Shown in pieces: positions 1 through 11,576 of a stretch of DNA of 64,000 bases; positions within the stretch are counted from its first letter, which is position 1, and each line of letters opens with the position of its first letter. Made by a program: the position numbers and the translations under genes. The notes beneath the pieces are model-generated. The model was not told the DNA's origin. It saw only the letters and a list, made by a program, of their open reading frames with translations, and made no database searches. The stretch comes from Shewanella dokdonensis (GTDB taxonomy: Bacteria; Pseudomonadota; Gammaproteobacteria; Enterobacterales; Shewanellaceae), in contig NZ_CP074572.1 in assembly GCF_018394335.1 (NCBI RefSeq), positions 3,844,001 through 3,908,000 on the forward strand, written 5' to 3'.

Positions 1-510
1 GCGGAGCAATATGCTGGCAACGGGATTGCCAGTCGCGGTTTGGGTTATGGCATGCACACCATTCGGGTTGATGGCAACGACATGCTGGCCGTGCTGGCGG
101 CCACACAACAAGCCAGAGCTTGGGCCATAGAACATAGTGAACCCGTATTGATCGAAGCCATGACTTATCGTTTGGGCGCACATTCATCTTCAGACGATCC
201 TTCTGGCTACCGTTCTAAAGATGAAGAAGCGCGTTGGCAGCAACATGATCCGGTTAAACGTTTCAAATTGTGGCTGATCAATAAAGGCTGGCTCAGCGAA
301 GAAGATGATGCCGCGCTGCATAGCCGTTATCGCCAGGAAGTATTGGATGCGCTGAAAGTCGCGGAAAAAGTACCTTCACCCAAACTGGACGAGATAATTG
401 AGGATGTTTACGACGTGCCAACCGCCAATCTGAAACAACAGCTTGAGGACTTAAAAACGCATGTTGCCAAATATCCTAAAGCCTATCCTAAGTCATCAGG
501 GAGGTTATAA
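1..510 (+). CDS. bkdA1: Branched-chain 2-oxoacid dehydrogenase E1 alpha subunit, C-terminal part
   Basis: The frame is open from base 1, so the start lies outside the window and about 169 C-terminal residues remain. The family decarboxylates the 2-oxoacids of valine, leucine and isoleucine with thiamine diphosphate as an alpha2beta2 E1 enzyme. Visible here are the conserved ThDP-E1 alpha run GNGIASRGLGYGMHT and the motif YRLGAHSSSDDPS with its conserved histidine and serines, typical of the phosphorylation-loop region. The next gene, E1 beta, starts 2 bases after the stop codon and E2 follows, so this is the first visible gene of a bkd operon. The family call is firm; pyruvate dehydrogenase E1 alpha is less likely because of the E2 architecture downstream. 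Confidence 0.9.
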   Translation, partial: AEQYAGNGIASRGLGYGMHTIRVDGNDMLAVLAATQQARAWAIEHSEPVLIEAMTYRLGAHSSSDDPSGYRSKDEEARWQQHDPVKRFKLWLINKGWLSEEDDAALHSRYRQEVLDALKVAEKVPSPKLDEIIEDVYDVPTANLKQQLEDLKTHVAKYPKAYPKSSGRL

Positions 511-512
511 GC

Positions 513-1488
513 ATGGCTAAGATGAATATGCTGCAAGCCATCAATAACGCGCTGATGCTGGCGATGGCCGCGGATGACAAGATGCTGATATTTGGCGAAG
601 ATGTGGGCCACTTCGGGGTGTGTTCCGCGCAACCTCTGGGTTACAGGACAAATTTGGTAAAGATCGCTGTTTTAACACGCCACTGACGGAGCAAGGCATT
701 GCCGGATTTGCCAATGGCCTAGCGTCTAACGGCATGACGCCGGTGGCAGAAATCCAGTTCGCAGATTATATTTTCCCGGCATTTGACCAAATCGTGAATG
801 AATCGGCCAAGTTCCGCTATCGCAGTGGTAATCAGTTTAACGTTGCCGGGCTGACATTCCGCACCCCATACGGCGGCGGGATTGCAGGGGGACATTACCA
901 TTCGCAATCGCCAGAAGCCTATTTTACACAGGTTGCGGGCCTCAAAGTGGTCGTGCCGCGTAATGCTTATCAGGCCAAAGGTCTGTTGTTATCGGCAATT
1001 CACGACCCGAATCCAGTGATATTCTTTGAACCGAAACGACTGTACCGGGCATCCGTCAATGAGGTGCCAGAAGACGCTTACGAGTTGCCGCTTGGTAAAG
1101 CCGAAGTCGTACGCGAGGGCAAGGATATTACGCTGCTAGCCTGGGGGCTCAGGTAGACGTTATCGAGAAAGCGGCCGAGATGGCGGCGGAAGATAACATA
1201 GATTGTGAAGTGATCGATCTGCGTACCTTGGCACCTTGGGATGTTGCAACCGTTGCTACATCGGTTCGCAAAACCGGTCGCTTGCTGATTAACCATGAAG
1301 CGCCGTTAACGGGTGGTTTTGCTGGTGAAATTACCGCCACTATCCAGCAGGAGTGTTTCCTGTACCTGGAATCTCCAATAGCCCGCGTATGTGGTTTGGA
1401 TACACCATACCCATTGATCCATGAGAAGGAATATATGCCGGATGCGCTGAAAACCTTTGAAGCTATCAAAGCCTCGGTGAATTTCTAG
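513..1488 (+). CDS. bkdA2: Branched-chain 2-oxoacid dehydrogenase E1 beta subunit (two apparent frameshifts)
   Basis: Starts at ATG 513 behind a GGGAGG ribosome site inside the end of bkdA1. The product has the transketolase central and C-terminal domains of the E1 beta family: an N-terminal LIFGEDVG segment, then [30 protein letters not shown], and the C-terminal [12 protein letters not shown] and [14 protein letters not shown]. The frame breaks twice, at the G run 615-618 and at the G run 1143-1147. Adding one G at each place restores continuous homology (FGGVFRAT and [16 protein letters not shown]). The protein would be about 325 residues, the usual family length. I treat both breaks as likely sequencing errors in an intact gene. 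It pairs with bkdA1 to form E1. Confidence 0.87.
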
Positions 1489-1497
1489 GAGTTGCGC

Positions 1498-3027
1498 ATG
1501 ATTAAGGATTTTATTCTGCCGGATATCGGCGAAGGCGTGGTTGAGTGTGAACTGATGGAATGGCTGGTTGCAGAAGGCGATCGCGTCGAAGAAGATCAGC
1601 CAATATGCGAAGTCATGACCGACAAAGCCTTGGTGCAGATCCCCGCGCCATTTCCTGGGGTCATCAACAAGCTTTATTACGCTAAAGGCGATGTTGCCAA
1701 AGTACATTCACCACTCTATGCGGTGACGATGGACGATGATGGTTTTACCGAGCCCGCAGCGCCAACGCCATCGCAACCTACACCTGTTAGTAGCAGTAAA
1801 CAGATCGAAGATTTTCTCTTGCCAGATATCGGTGAAGGGATTGTGGAGTGCGAACTGGTCGATTGGTTAGTGGCTGAAGGGGAGCTGATTGAAGAAGATC
1901 AACCTATTTGCGATGTAATGACCGATAAAGCCTTGGTACAGATCCCGGCGATTAAAGCGGGGAAAGTTGTCAAACTTTATTATGACAAAGGGCAGGTGGC
2001 TAAAGTCCACGCACCCTTGTTTGCCATCGAAGTAGCGGCTGATGTAGCCGTTGCAGACACTGTGGAACAGGCCGTAACTGCCCCGGCGGTGGCGCTGGAG
2101 CACCAATCCTCAGTACCAGTGGAGCAGGGCAAAGCGCTGGCAAGTCCTGCCGTACGGCGCTTAGCGCGAAGCCTCGATATCAATATTGCAGAGGTTCCTG
2201 GCAGCGGTAAACATGGCCGGGTGTACAAAGAAGACATCGAACGTTTTGTTAATAACGCCTCGGTTGCGAGCCAACCTACAGTGAATCCCCCGGCGGTTGT
2301 ATCGCCAACGATGGTATCTGCTGGCGATAAGGTCGTGCCAATCAAAGGCGTGCAGGCGGTGATGGCTCGGCAGATGATGGACTCGGTATCGACCATTCCC
2401 CATTTTACCTATTGCGAAGAGTTAGATATCACCGATTTAGTGGCATTAAGAGAACAGCTTAAGCAGAAGTATGCGTCAGATACCTTGAAGCTGACCATGA
2501 TGCCGTTCTTTATGAAAGCCCTGTCATTGGCGTTAACGCAATTCCCGGTGGTCAACAGTCGGGTAAATGCTGATTGCACCGAACTCACTTATCTTGCGCG
2601 TCACAACATTGGGATGGCGGTTGACTCAAAAGTGGGGCTTCTGGTGCCGAACGTTAAGGATGTACAGGATAAATCGATATTGGACATCGCGGCTGAGATC
2701 ACCCGGCTTACAGACGCGGCACGCAGTGGCCGCGTCACTCCGGCAGATCTGAAAGACGGCACCATTTCTATCTCCAATATTGGCGCCTTGGGCGGTACGG
2801 TAGCTACGCCGCTTATAAACAAACCTGAAGTGGCGATTGTTGCCTTAGGAAAATTACAGAATCTGCCGCGCTTTAATGCCAACGGCGAGGTGGAAGCCCG
2901 CAAAATTATGCAGGTAAGCTGGTCTGGCGATCATCGGGTCATAGATGGTGGTACTATCGCGCGTTTCTGTAATCTGTGGAAACAGTATCTCGAGCGCCCT
3001 CAGGAAATGTTACTGGCAATGAAGTAA
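1498..3027 (+). CDS. bkdB: Branched-chain 2-oxoacid dehydrogenase E2, two lipoyl domains
   Basis: Dihydrolipoamide acyltransferase core of the complex; it takes the acyl group from E1 on swinging lipoyl arms and passes it to CoA. Domain order: lipoyl domain at about 1-78 and a second at about 105-182, each with the lipoylation motif MTDKALVQI; a peripheral-subunit-binding domain at about 215-250 (SPAVRRLARSL); and a catalytic domain from about 280 ending in the active-site motif SWSGDHRVIDGG. ATG 1498 is preferred over an upstream TTG because GGAG lies just before it. It ends the operon at a terminator. No E3 gene is visible, so lpd is presumably shared and encoded elsewhere. Confidence 0.93.
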   Translation: MIKDFILPDIGEGVVECELMEWLVAEGDRVEEDQPICEVMTDKALVQIPAPFPGVINKLYYAKGDVAKVHSPLYAVTMDDDGFTEPAAPTPSQPTPVSSSKQIEDFLLPDIGEGIVECELVDWLVAEGELIEEDQPICDVMTDKALVQIPAIKAGKVVKLYYDKGQVAKVHAPLFAIEVAADVAVADTVEQAVTAPAVALEHQSSVPVEQGKALASPAVRRLARSLDINIAEVPGSGKHGRVYKEDIERFVNNASVASQPTVNPPAVVSPTMVSAGDKVVPIKGVQAVMARQMMDSVSTIPHFTYCEELDITDLVALREQLKQKYASDTLKLTMMPFFMKALSLALTQFPVVNSRVNADCTELTYLARHNIGMAVDSKVGLLVPNVKDVQDKSILDIAAEITRLTDAARSGRVTPADLKDGTISISNIGALGGTVATPLINKPEVAIVALGKLQNLPRFNANGEVEARKIMQVSWSGDHRVIDGGTIARFCNLWKQYLERPQEMLLAMK

Positions 3028-3033
3028 CTCATA

Positions 3034-3057
3034 AAGCCCCATTTTTGGGGCTTTTTC
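3034..3057 (+). terminator. Rho-independent terminator of the bkd operon
   Basis: AAGCCCC, five T/A bases, then GGGGCTTTTTC, directly after the bkdB stop codon. Confidence 0.85.
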
Positions 3058-3171
3058 TTGTTGATTGCAGGCCACTTGGCGCTTGGCAAACGGGCCTAGG
3101 TCACAAAATAGTTACCGAAAAAGTCGTTATTCCGTATAATGTCCAGACGTTTTACCGTTCAGTTGTAGGTT

Positions 3172-4238
3172 ATGCAAAGGTCAGCCGTAAATACTACGTC
3201 ATATCAATACGCTTTTCCTCCAAAGCCCGTGCCATTGAGCGATGCTGAAAAGTACCACTATCGTGAACACATAAAACAGCTATTAAAGCAGAAAGATGCT
3301 GTGTTGGTGGCGCATTACTATACCGATCCTGAAATTCAGGCGCTGGCCGAAGCCACCGGTGGCTGTGTCGCTGATTCATTGGAAATGGCGCGATTTGGCA
3401 AAGAGCATCCGGCACAGACACTGATCGTCGCTGGTGTTAAATTCATGGGGAAACCGCCAAAATTCTCAGCCCAGAGAAAACCGTGCTAATGCCAACACTG
3501 GAAGCCACTTGTTCACTGGATGTTGGTTGCCCGGTGGATGACTTCAGCGCCTTCTGCGAGGCTCATCCTGATTATACTGTGGTGGTTTACGCTAATACCT
3601 CTGCGGCAGTCAAGGCGCGTGCCGATTGGGTGGTCACGTCCAGTATTGCGCTGGAAGTGGTTGAACACCTGGACAGCCTAGGACAGAAAATCATCTGGGG
3701 GCCAGATCGACATCTCGGTAGCTACATTCAAAAACAAACCGGCGCCGATATGCTGCTATGGCAAGGCGAGTGTGTAGTGCACGATGAGTTTAAGGCCAAC
3801 GCGTTACGAGCGTTGCAAACACAATACCCTGATGCGGCTATTTTGGTGCACCCAGAGTCGCCAGCCAGTGTGGTAGAAATGGCCGATGCGGTTGGTTCCA
3901 CCAGTCAGTTGATTAAAGCGGCACAAACACTGCCCAACGCAACGTTCATCGTAGCAACGGATAAAGGCATTTTTTATAAGATGCAACAAGCAGCACCAGG
4001 AAAACAGTTAATCGAAGCGCCAACCGGTGGACATGGCGCTACCTGCCGCAGCTGCGCGCATTGTCCATGGATGGCGATGAATGGCCTTAAAGCAATTGCG
4101 AATGCCCTCGAGCTCGCACAACCACAGGATCACGAAATTTTCGTCGATGATCTGCAACGACAGCAAGCATTACTTCCACTGACAAGAATGCTGGATTTTG
4201 CCGCAAACCTGAAATTAACGGTTAAAGGCAACGTTTAA
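3172..4238 (+). CDS. nadA: Quinolinate synthase (one apparent frameshift)
   Basis: Condenses iminoaspartate with dihydroxyacetone phosphate to quinolinate in de novo NAD synthesis and carries a 4Fe-4S cluster. The N-terminal part shows [18 protein letters not shown] and [10 protein letters not shown]. The later part holds the family cysteines in [15 protein letters not shown] and the C-terminal RSCAHCPWM. The frame breaks at the G run 3447-3450; one extra G joins GVKFMG to [12 protein letters not shown] without a gap and gives about 355 residues, the normal length. The break is probably a sequencing error. The gene is monocistronic after the bkd terminator, and the same bkdB-nadA neighbourhood is seen in Shewanella. 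Confidence 0.9.
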
Positions 4239-4370
4239 GATAAAGTTATACATTAGCTGCTGGTTTATCAGTATTTTTCTATTGCTTAATTAATAAACGG
4301 CATACGTTAAAGCTGTCTATACTGAATGCAATATGAAAACTCCGGCAACAGTGCTCATTGAGGAATTACC

Positions 4371-6363
4371 ATGTATTGGCAATGGATTGGCAACCTTCCA
4401 CTTCGTGTAAAATTTTTGTTTGTTATCGTCCCATCATATTTGTTTGCCATTATTTTCGGTTGTGTGCTGGTATTTCAATATCTGTCACAAGCAAACAGCG
4501 CCAGCCAGGTTTTGGCGTTAAGCAAACTCGCCAAAGTGAACAGCGAATTAGTCCACGAACTACAAAAAGAGCGGGGCATGAGTGCCGGCTTTATCGGGGC
4601 GGGAGGTCAAGCATTTGTGGATAAGCTGCCGACACAAAGGCAAACAACAGACAAGGTGCTGACAACTTTTAGAACATTTATCAGCAACCACACCTTACCC
4701 GCAAGTTTTTCCACTGAACTAAACGAAGTGAACAGCTTGCTTAGCAAGTTATCAACCATCCGCGGTCAAATTTCAGCACTTAGCATCAGTGTGGCGGATG
4801 AAGTGGCTTATTACACTCGTCTTAATGCTTTGTTGTTATCTATTGTGGACGATACCGTCAAAGCTGGCACAGACAAAACTATCGCCGTAGATGCCGCCGC
4901 CTTTTCCGCGTATTTGCAGATGAAGGAACGCGCCGGGATTGAACGCGCGGTTCTCAGTTCTACCTTTGGGCAACAAGGGTTTAAAGGTGGTGTTTACACC
5001 CGCTTTGTCACGTTAGTTGCTGAGCAAAACAGCTTCCAGCAACGATTTCAGGCGCTGACCAATAGTGTTATGTTGGCGCGGTACCAACAATTGCTAGCCC
5101 AACCCGCGATTGCCGAAGTGACCCGTTACCGCACCATTGCACTCGCTCAGCAAGCCGCAGACATTGCTAAAGAATCGCCAGAGGCTTGGTTTGCCGCATC
5201 AACCAAACGCATAGAGCTTATGCATGACTTTGAAAAAGCCTTTCCGATAATCTTATCGGCGATACAGCATCGCTGCATAATCGGCTCCTGACTAAAAGTT
5301 GGGTGTTAGGAAGTTTAATTCTGGCTGGTGTACTGCTCGCCGGAACCATCTCGTGGATCATCCAGCGTTTTATTAGTAACAACCTCAAAAAATTCACCAG
5401 GGGATGACTACCGCCAGAAAAGAGTTCGACCTGCGCCAACGTATTGAGCTTCATAGCTCAGATGAACTGGGGACAGTCGCCAGTGCTTTTAACGAGATGA
5501 TGGGAGACTTTGAACGGATAATCACTAATGTTCGCGCCAGCAGCAAAACATTGCGGCAGGTAGTTGATACCCTCAACGCTCATTCGTCTCAAATCAACGA
5601 TGATGTAGCTGTTGGCTCCAGTGAAACCGAACAGGTAGCATCAGCGATGACAGAAATGAGTTCCACCGTACAAGAGATCGCTAATAATGCGGTGCAGGTT
5701 TCTGAGGCCTCTCGTTTAGCCTCGCAAGAAGCACAAAAAGGCAATGATGAAGTATTGAAAACCGCTGATGCCATGGCCGATTTGGCAGAAGAGATTGAAG
5801 TCGCCGCCTCCGCATTTAAGCAGTTAGATAACGATATTCACGGCATTGTGAATGTGCTTGAAGTTATTAGTGGTATTGCCGAACAAACCAATTTGTTGGC
5901 GCTGAATGCCGCCATTGAAGCCGCCAGGGCGGGGGACATGGGGCGAGGCTTCGCCGTTGTTGCCGACGAGGTGCGTAATCTGGCCCAGCGGTCACAATCA
6001 TCTACCGAAGATATTCGAGGCATGATTGAACGCTTGAAAATAGGCGCGGTTAAGGCATTGAATGCCATCTCCAAAGGTCAGACGATGGCCAATAACAGTG
6101 TTGGCGAAGCCCAGCAGGCCGGGAAGGAACTGCATAAAATCGTTGACCATGTGGCGTTGATCGAAAACATGAACGAACAGATAGCGGCCGCGACTCATCA
6201 ACAGTCGGTTGTCGCTGAAGAAGTGAATCGTAATGCGATGAAAATCAGCGATATCTACCGCAATACGCAACAGATAGCGACAGAATTCAGGGAACTTAAC
6301 GTATTGCTGGTCGACGAGGCCGACAAAATGGGCAAAGAAGTTAGTCGATTTAGGGTGTCATAG
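4371..6363 (+). CDS. Methyl-accepting chemotaxis protein with NIT-like sensor domain (two apparent frameshifts)
   Basis: Membrane chemoreceptor of about 664 residues. A first membrane helix lies at about 18-40. It is followed by a large periplasmic region whose start, [20 protein letters not shown], fits the nitrate/nitrite-sensing (NIT) family pattern LQxERGxSAG. After a second helix ([19 protein letters not shown]) come a HAMP segment ([19 protein letters not shown]) and a cytoplasmic signalling hairpin with the conserved tip [18 protein letters not shown]. The frame breaks at the A run 5233-5237 and the G run 5400-5403; adding one base at each restores both the linker and HAMP. The nitrate/nitrite ligand is inferred from the domain only. 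Confidence 0.85.
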
Positions 6364-6529
6364 GATTAAAATCAGCAACTTGCTCAGCAAATACCCAAAT
6401 GGTAAGGCAGCCGAGATTTTCGCTTGACCCTCGAAATGCTTTTGCGTAAAGTACCGCTCCGTTGGCAAGCTAGTCAGCCGTGGCTATATGCTAATGCGAT
6501 GTTGGATGAACATCTATAAAACATCCTGT

Positions 6530-6617
6530 GGTGAGGTGTCCGAGTGGCCGAAGGAGCACGCCTGGAAAGTGTGTATACGGAAACGTATCGAGGGTTCGAC
6601 TCCCTCCTTCACCGCCA
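6530..6617 (+). tRNA. tRNA-Ser (anticodon GGA)
   Basis: 88 bases including an encoded CCA. It folds as a class II tRNA with a long variable arm. The anticodon loop CTGGAAA gives anticodon GGA. The 3' end from 6588 is duplicated at 28016-28047, so this gene is the integration target of the downstream island and was kept intact by the insertion. Confidence 0.93.
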
Positions 6618-6619
6618 TA
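6588..6619 (+). repeat. attL of the island
   Basis: A 32-bp stretch covering the T arm, acceptor stem and CCA of tRNA-Ser plus ATA. It is identical to 28016-28047, and the flanking bases differ on both sides (A6587 versus T28015; T6620 versus A28048). Confidence 0.9.
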
Positions 6620-6626
6620 TTTTATG

Positions 6627-6653
6627 AACCCGATCTCATGGTCGGGTTTTTTA
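6627..6653 (+). terminator. Terminator downstream of tRNA-Ser, supplied by the island
   Basis: AACCCGAT, loop CTCATG, GTCGGGTTTTTT. It lies just inside the island, so the insertion gave the tRNA a new terminator. Confidence 0.8.
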
Positions 6654-6735
6654 TTGCCTATCAAAAACCTACAGAATTATAGTAGCTTAATCCAATGGCT
6701 CACCAACCTTTGGCACCTTGGGGTGGTACAAAGCG

Positions 6736-8365
6736 ATGGCTTTTATGATTCAACCTATTCGAAATAAAAGAACGGGAATGTTTGAACTTCGTCTCGGAGT
6801 TCCAAAGGCTCTCATACCGTACGTCAAAGGTGAAAAGCAGTCATTCAAGCGTTCCCTTGATACTAAAGACCAACAAGAAGCTAAGGCTAAAGCTCCAGCC
6901 GTAATCAATGAGCTTTACGGAATACTCGCAGAAGCTAGGCTTCGTAAAGACAATCAAGAGCGTGAGTCAGCTATAAACCCTGCGGTCCTTGATGTCATAG
7001 TCAGCCGTTGGCTTATCAATGAACGTCAGCGTCTCGGTGAGCCAGATGTATTATCTCGGTACACGCTTGAGTCTGATGCAGGGCTTGAACCTGTACCTGA
7101 ATGGTTCAGTGACCCACTCCTGGAACAAATTATGCAATTCAGCCGTCGATAACCAAGGTTTACTCAGGCGTGACGCTGTTCGGTTTGGTAATCACGAAAC
7201 GTCAATTCAATCAACTTCAACGTTTCAACAATCGCTCTCATCTATGGGATTTACAGTCATCGATGCCGACGTTTCTTCCCAAGCTAACGCTTCTTCAGAT
7301 GACCAAATATCCAAGAACTCTACAGTGTCCCAGTTGATTGAATGGGTGCATTCGCAAAAGAAAATCGAGTTAGGGGACGATTTGGGTAATTGGATAGCTG
7401 AACGTAACAAAGCCTGCAGTCGGGCATCTGAATTTTTCGGTAATAAACCCATTGGAGATATTAGAAAACTCGATATGCGGACGCTGCTTGAGTTAGTCAC
7501 CCAATGCCCAAGCCTGCCGAAAATGCACATCAGAAGTTTGCCTATGAAAAATCAGATTGAGATTGCCAATGCCGAAAACCTAGCTCGGGTATCACTGCAA
7601 ACTGCAAACTGCAAACAAAGAAATCAAACTGTTATCCGGCTATTTTCAATTGGCCGTCAAGTTAGATCTTATCCCGAATAATCCTTGCCACGGTGTGAGT
7701 ATAGCCGTACCGAAAAAGTAAAGTTACGTGTACCTGAATACACAAACTCCGACATTAGCGCTATTTTCTCACTGCCTCTTTTCCGTGAAATTCCAGCCAA
7801 GATTAAAGCTCGCTACGGTGATGCTCCTTATTGGCTACCAGTTATCCTTGCATACACTGGTGCTCGGGCCGAGGAGATTGCCCAATTATATGTAGACGAT
7901 ATTGAACAAGATGCTGAGAAGCCGGACGAATGGTATTTCCATATTCGAGCGGCTAAACCTGATCAGTCAGTAAAGCGTAATAAATCACGTAGGGTGCCAA
8001 TCGCTCAGCCGCTGATCAATTTAGGTTTCTTCGAATACCTGAAGACCGTTCCTACAGAGGGAAGAGTTTTCCCGTTACTTAAGGCGGCTAGCAAAGGAAA
8101 GTACCATGCAACAGTGGCTAGGTACCTTAGAGGCAAGTTTGAAAGCTGCAACATCCCCCATTTTGATGAGCTAGAACCACTGCATGCGTTCCGCCATCGC
8201 TTCACTACTGAAGCCCGTAAAATTGACATGAGGGAAGACGTGCAAAATGCCATAACAGGTCATTCAAATGCGGGCAATGTCGGGCGAACTTATGGCTCAT
8301 ACCAAGAGTTGCACGCAGCGATTAATAAAATGCCTGTGATTAATATCCCCAAGTGGCACCCATAA
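6736..8365 (+). CDS. int: Tyrosine recombinase / island integrase (several apparent frameshifts)
   Basis: Phage-type integrase that would recombine attP with the tRNA-Ser 3' end. The N-terminal part (FELRLGVPKALIPYVKG, then SFKRSLDTKDQQEAKAKA) is the arm-binding segment seen in many integrases. The catalytic C-terminal part shows the first arginine in YTGARAEEIAQL, the HxxR pair in LHAFRHRFTTEA, the GHS box and the YGSY tyrosine region. The frame breaks near 7140, near 7620 and near 7716. At the last place one added base joins VSIAVPKK to VKLRVPEY. Start 6736 gives MAFMIQP; an upstream TTG at 6718 is an alternative. Whether the enzyme is active depends on whether the breaks are real. Confidence 0.85.
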
Positions 8366-8370
8366 TGACA

Positions 8371-8394
8371 AAAGAGGCCGTATAGGCCTCTTCC
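8371..8394 (-). terminator. Terminator between integrase and primase genes
   Basis: AAGAGGCC, loop GTATA, GGCCTCTT. On the minus strand the hairpin is followed by TTTT, so it suits the primase transcript; on the plus strand the U tract is weaker. Confidence 0.7.
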
Positions 8395-8420
8395 TTAGTC
8401 ACAAAGGGGAGACTTACAAC

Positions 8421-11115
8421 TCACACCACGTACTGGGTTGCCACAGTACTGGCTTGATTGCTCAAGAACAGGTGTGTTCCATCTGTACTCTCAGTGGGAA
8501 GATCTTCGTAAGGACTTTTCAAACGGATGCCTAGAATGGCTGCCTTGCTGTTTTTACGTGTCTTCTCAAATCCTTTTTCGACAAGGCGTTTAGTCATGGT
8601 CTTTCGAGGCATTCTCCAATCACCGTCCCGTTCAGCCCATTTACGAAAAGCATCATACAATTCATCGGTGTGAATATATTCACCCTCGCAAATACATTCT
8701 TCGAAGAACATCTCCAAAAGGTCTGACTCATGGCGATACTCGTCGATCTCCGCTTTGATGTTATCTGGCATGGATGCCTTAATACCTTGAGTTAGCCACT
8801 GGTGTACGCCCTCCAATGCCCAGTTAAGAATGCCTGGAAGTTCGGCATACAACTTATCCATTAAACGTGGATCAAGTTGCTCTTTGCTGAAGCTCGCATT
8901 GAACGGTAATAAGATCATGCGTCGCCACATCCCCGGGCTGGTATCGCGGATCACCGGCTTATGATTGCCGATCATCATCAGCTTAAACATTGGTCGGAAT
9001 TCGAGTTCCTTCTTAGCGTAGAGCGGGCGAGCAACAATTACATCGTCCCCCGTCATTGACTTCACCAAGTTCTCGTCCATACGGGAGCCTTCGGCAAGCT
9101 CGTTAGCCACGACTAAACGACTACCAATGAGTTTCGCCAACGAAGGGTTAGGGCCGTTGTTATTGCCTTTACTCTGCAGTAACACTTCATTGTTGATTTG
9201 ATGGTAATAGTTTCCCATCAAACGCTGAATAACATTCATGAAGGTGCTCTTGCCGTTACAACCATGACCATGAAGGAAAAATAGCACCTGCTCGTCAGTA
9301 CGGCCTGTGAGAATATAGCCCACAATCCGCTGTAGATACTCTCCGTATACAGCATCACCACAAGTGATCTCTTGAATGAACTGCAACCAACGAGGGCAGG
9401 TGGCAGTAACATCAAAAGTAACGTTGCTGGAGCGACTGATATAGTGTTCTTTATTTGCTTGGATTAGCTTTCCACGTTCAAGATCAAGCACGCCATTTTC
9501 AACACCGAGTAGCATGGAGTCAGCATCAAACGCGTTCGCCGCAATGCTATTCCCTGATTTAAATAACTCCTGCATATCGACAATCTTTTTGCGGTTTAGC
9601 GTGCTGCGTCCGAACTTCTGCAAAGTATCTGCTTGTTTGAGCTTGGCGCTATCCTTCTTAGATAAAGCATCTGCCATTAATCGTTGTGCTTGAGCAATAA
9701 TTTCTTCACCTACGCATCGACTTGCTTCTAATTCAGCCCCTTGCGTTGAATTCCATTTGCCATCATTGAACTCGAAGAAGCCACTCCATTCAGGGACAAA
9801 CATCAGTGAGCCCTTGGTTAAGTCTTTCAAGCGATCTGCATTACCGACATCATTGAGTGTATCTTCATCAAAGCCTTGCCAAATGGGTGATAAGACTGCT
9901 GCAGGTGCTTCCGTTGACTCAACGAGAACTGTCCCCGCGGCATCTTCCCTTTCTGCGGTATCATCTTCGGCTATACACGAGCAATTAACGCCACACTGCT
10001 GGACTAACTCCGTTAGAGGCAGATGGTGCTCTGTACGCAGGTAGTCGTCGATATCCTTACCTTGTCCTTCAGGGATAGTCACCTGAATCAGCGATGGCAA
10101 ACCGAGTTCCTGCAACTTCTCACGGTACTTGTCTCCGGCGGTATCGCTATCAAAAAAGGTGACAACATCGCGGTTATGCAGGTGCTCAGCGATCCAATCT
10201 AGTTGGCTTTGCCCGATAGAGCCATTGGTGGCTAGGATAGGACCTTCCCAGCCATGTTCGTATAACGCCAACAGATCGTGCTCACCTTCGACAATGGCAA
10301 CTGAACCATCTCGACTCATTGAGTCCTGTCCATAGAACTGGATACCATTGAGCCAATACTGTTTAGGGAGTTGATACTGCGTTTTTTCAAAGGATCTTTG
10401 AAAGTAAATCGGCAGATATCACCAGACTCATCATAATGAGGAAAGATATAGACCTGATTGGGAAAAAGTCCGATGGCTCGAATTTTCCCTCTCGCACTAG
10501 TCCTGAGTCATATAGCTCTTGAATCTCAAACCCTAGCTCAATGAGGTTTCGCCACAATTCGCCTTTAGCATATCCAACTCGATGGTCAATCGGCGTGTCG
10601 AAGCGAATTTTACGTTTCATCGCTAGCTGTTTTAGTGGCTGAGCATCACCATCAATCATCTGACCAAAGTAATATTCCTCCGCTGCCTTCAGCAAAGTTT
10701 GTCTTCGCTGATATTGCTCTGGTGTCAGCATGATTTGTTCAGGCTTAGCTTTTTTGAGGCGAGGTGTAGTAACGATAGACGCCCCTTCAATCTCACCGTT
10801 GAGCAGTTTGTTGGCTGCATCACGAGGAAATTTGGCAAGTCCCTTCTCAACAAGGAAATTGAAAATATCGCCACTCTCACCACATGAAAAGCAGTAATAA
10901 TTTTGATTGTCTGGATCACCGTGAAAAATCTTAAAGCAGTCCTGATGCCCGCAGAAAGGACAATTATCGTCCTCAAGCTGGCAATAGTCGCTTTGGGTGG
11001 GTTTGATTGAATTATCTAGCAGTGAAGCTATTACTTCTGGTAAATCAAACTTGGCTTTTACGCCTTCGAATCCGATTTTGTCTAAAGTTGTGTTGTTGAA
11101 ATAAAATGATGTCAT
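8421..11115 (-). CDS. P4-alpha-like DNA primase-helicase (two apparent frameshifts)
   Basis: Replication protein of the island. Domain order: CHC2-type zinc ribbon (CPFCGHQDC then CFSCGESG), a primase linker, a TOPRIM domain (VAIVEGEHDLLAL and FFDSDTAGD), and a D5-like superfamily 3 helicase with Walker A GHGCNGKST and the downstream region LAEGSRMDENLVKSMTGDD. This order matches phage P4 alpha-like primase-helicases. The frame breaks near 10459 and at the T run 10382-10387 (plus strand); one added base at each gives PNQVYIFPHYDESG and QLPKQYWLNGIQ. ATG 11115 is chosen because GGAG lies 9 bases upstream. The protein would be about 898 residues. Confidence 0.87.
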
Positions 11116-11252
11116 TTTCGACATCTCCTGTTGTTCGGCTCGGACTAAAATAAATTTGGAAGTAATATTTAGTCTGTGTTGAACCGTTTTGCCCGCATAA
11201 GGCTCTCCTCGATGACATCCTCTTACCATGAAATGTCTCGAGGAGATCTCAA

Positions 11253-11576
11253 TCAATCGAATAAACGACGATAAAGATTAATCCCCTGCAATCCCGCAGA
11301 AGAGAGCGTTTGTGAGCTGACCAGCAGCCCTGATTGTTCCAGTCGTTTGATGTGCCGCCGAGCTGTTCTCAATGAATAACCACAGCGTTTCACCAAGGTC
11401 TTCGCTAAGCTCACTTTGCCGCCCATCAACAAACCGTCCACCAGCGGCATACGGCTTATCTCATACATCGTCTGACCAAGCTGATCATTGAACAGCTCAT
11501 AGGGCATTCGATAAGCAACATTGATATTGCTCAGTTGGCTTGGTAACTCTGTCACTAAGAATTCTCGGTTTTGCAT
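11253..11576 (-). CDS. Winged-helix regulatory or replication accessory protein
   Basis: A 107-residue protein behind a clear AGGAG site, transcribed with the primase gene 138 bases downstream. Residues 50-105 (KVSLAKTLVKRCGYSLRTARRHIKRLEQSGLL contains the core) read as a helix-turn-helix with wing, the type used by small regulators of P4-like elements. I do not recognise a named family. By position it may control the primase gene or act at the replication origin. Confidence 0.6.
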   Translation of the reverse strand: MQNREFLVTELPSQLSNINVAYRMPYELFNDQLGQTMYEISRMPLVDGLLMGGKVSLAKTLVKRCGYSLRTARRHIKRLEQSGLLVSSQTLSSAGLQGINLYRRLFD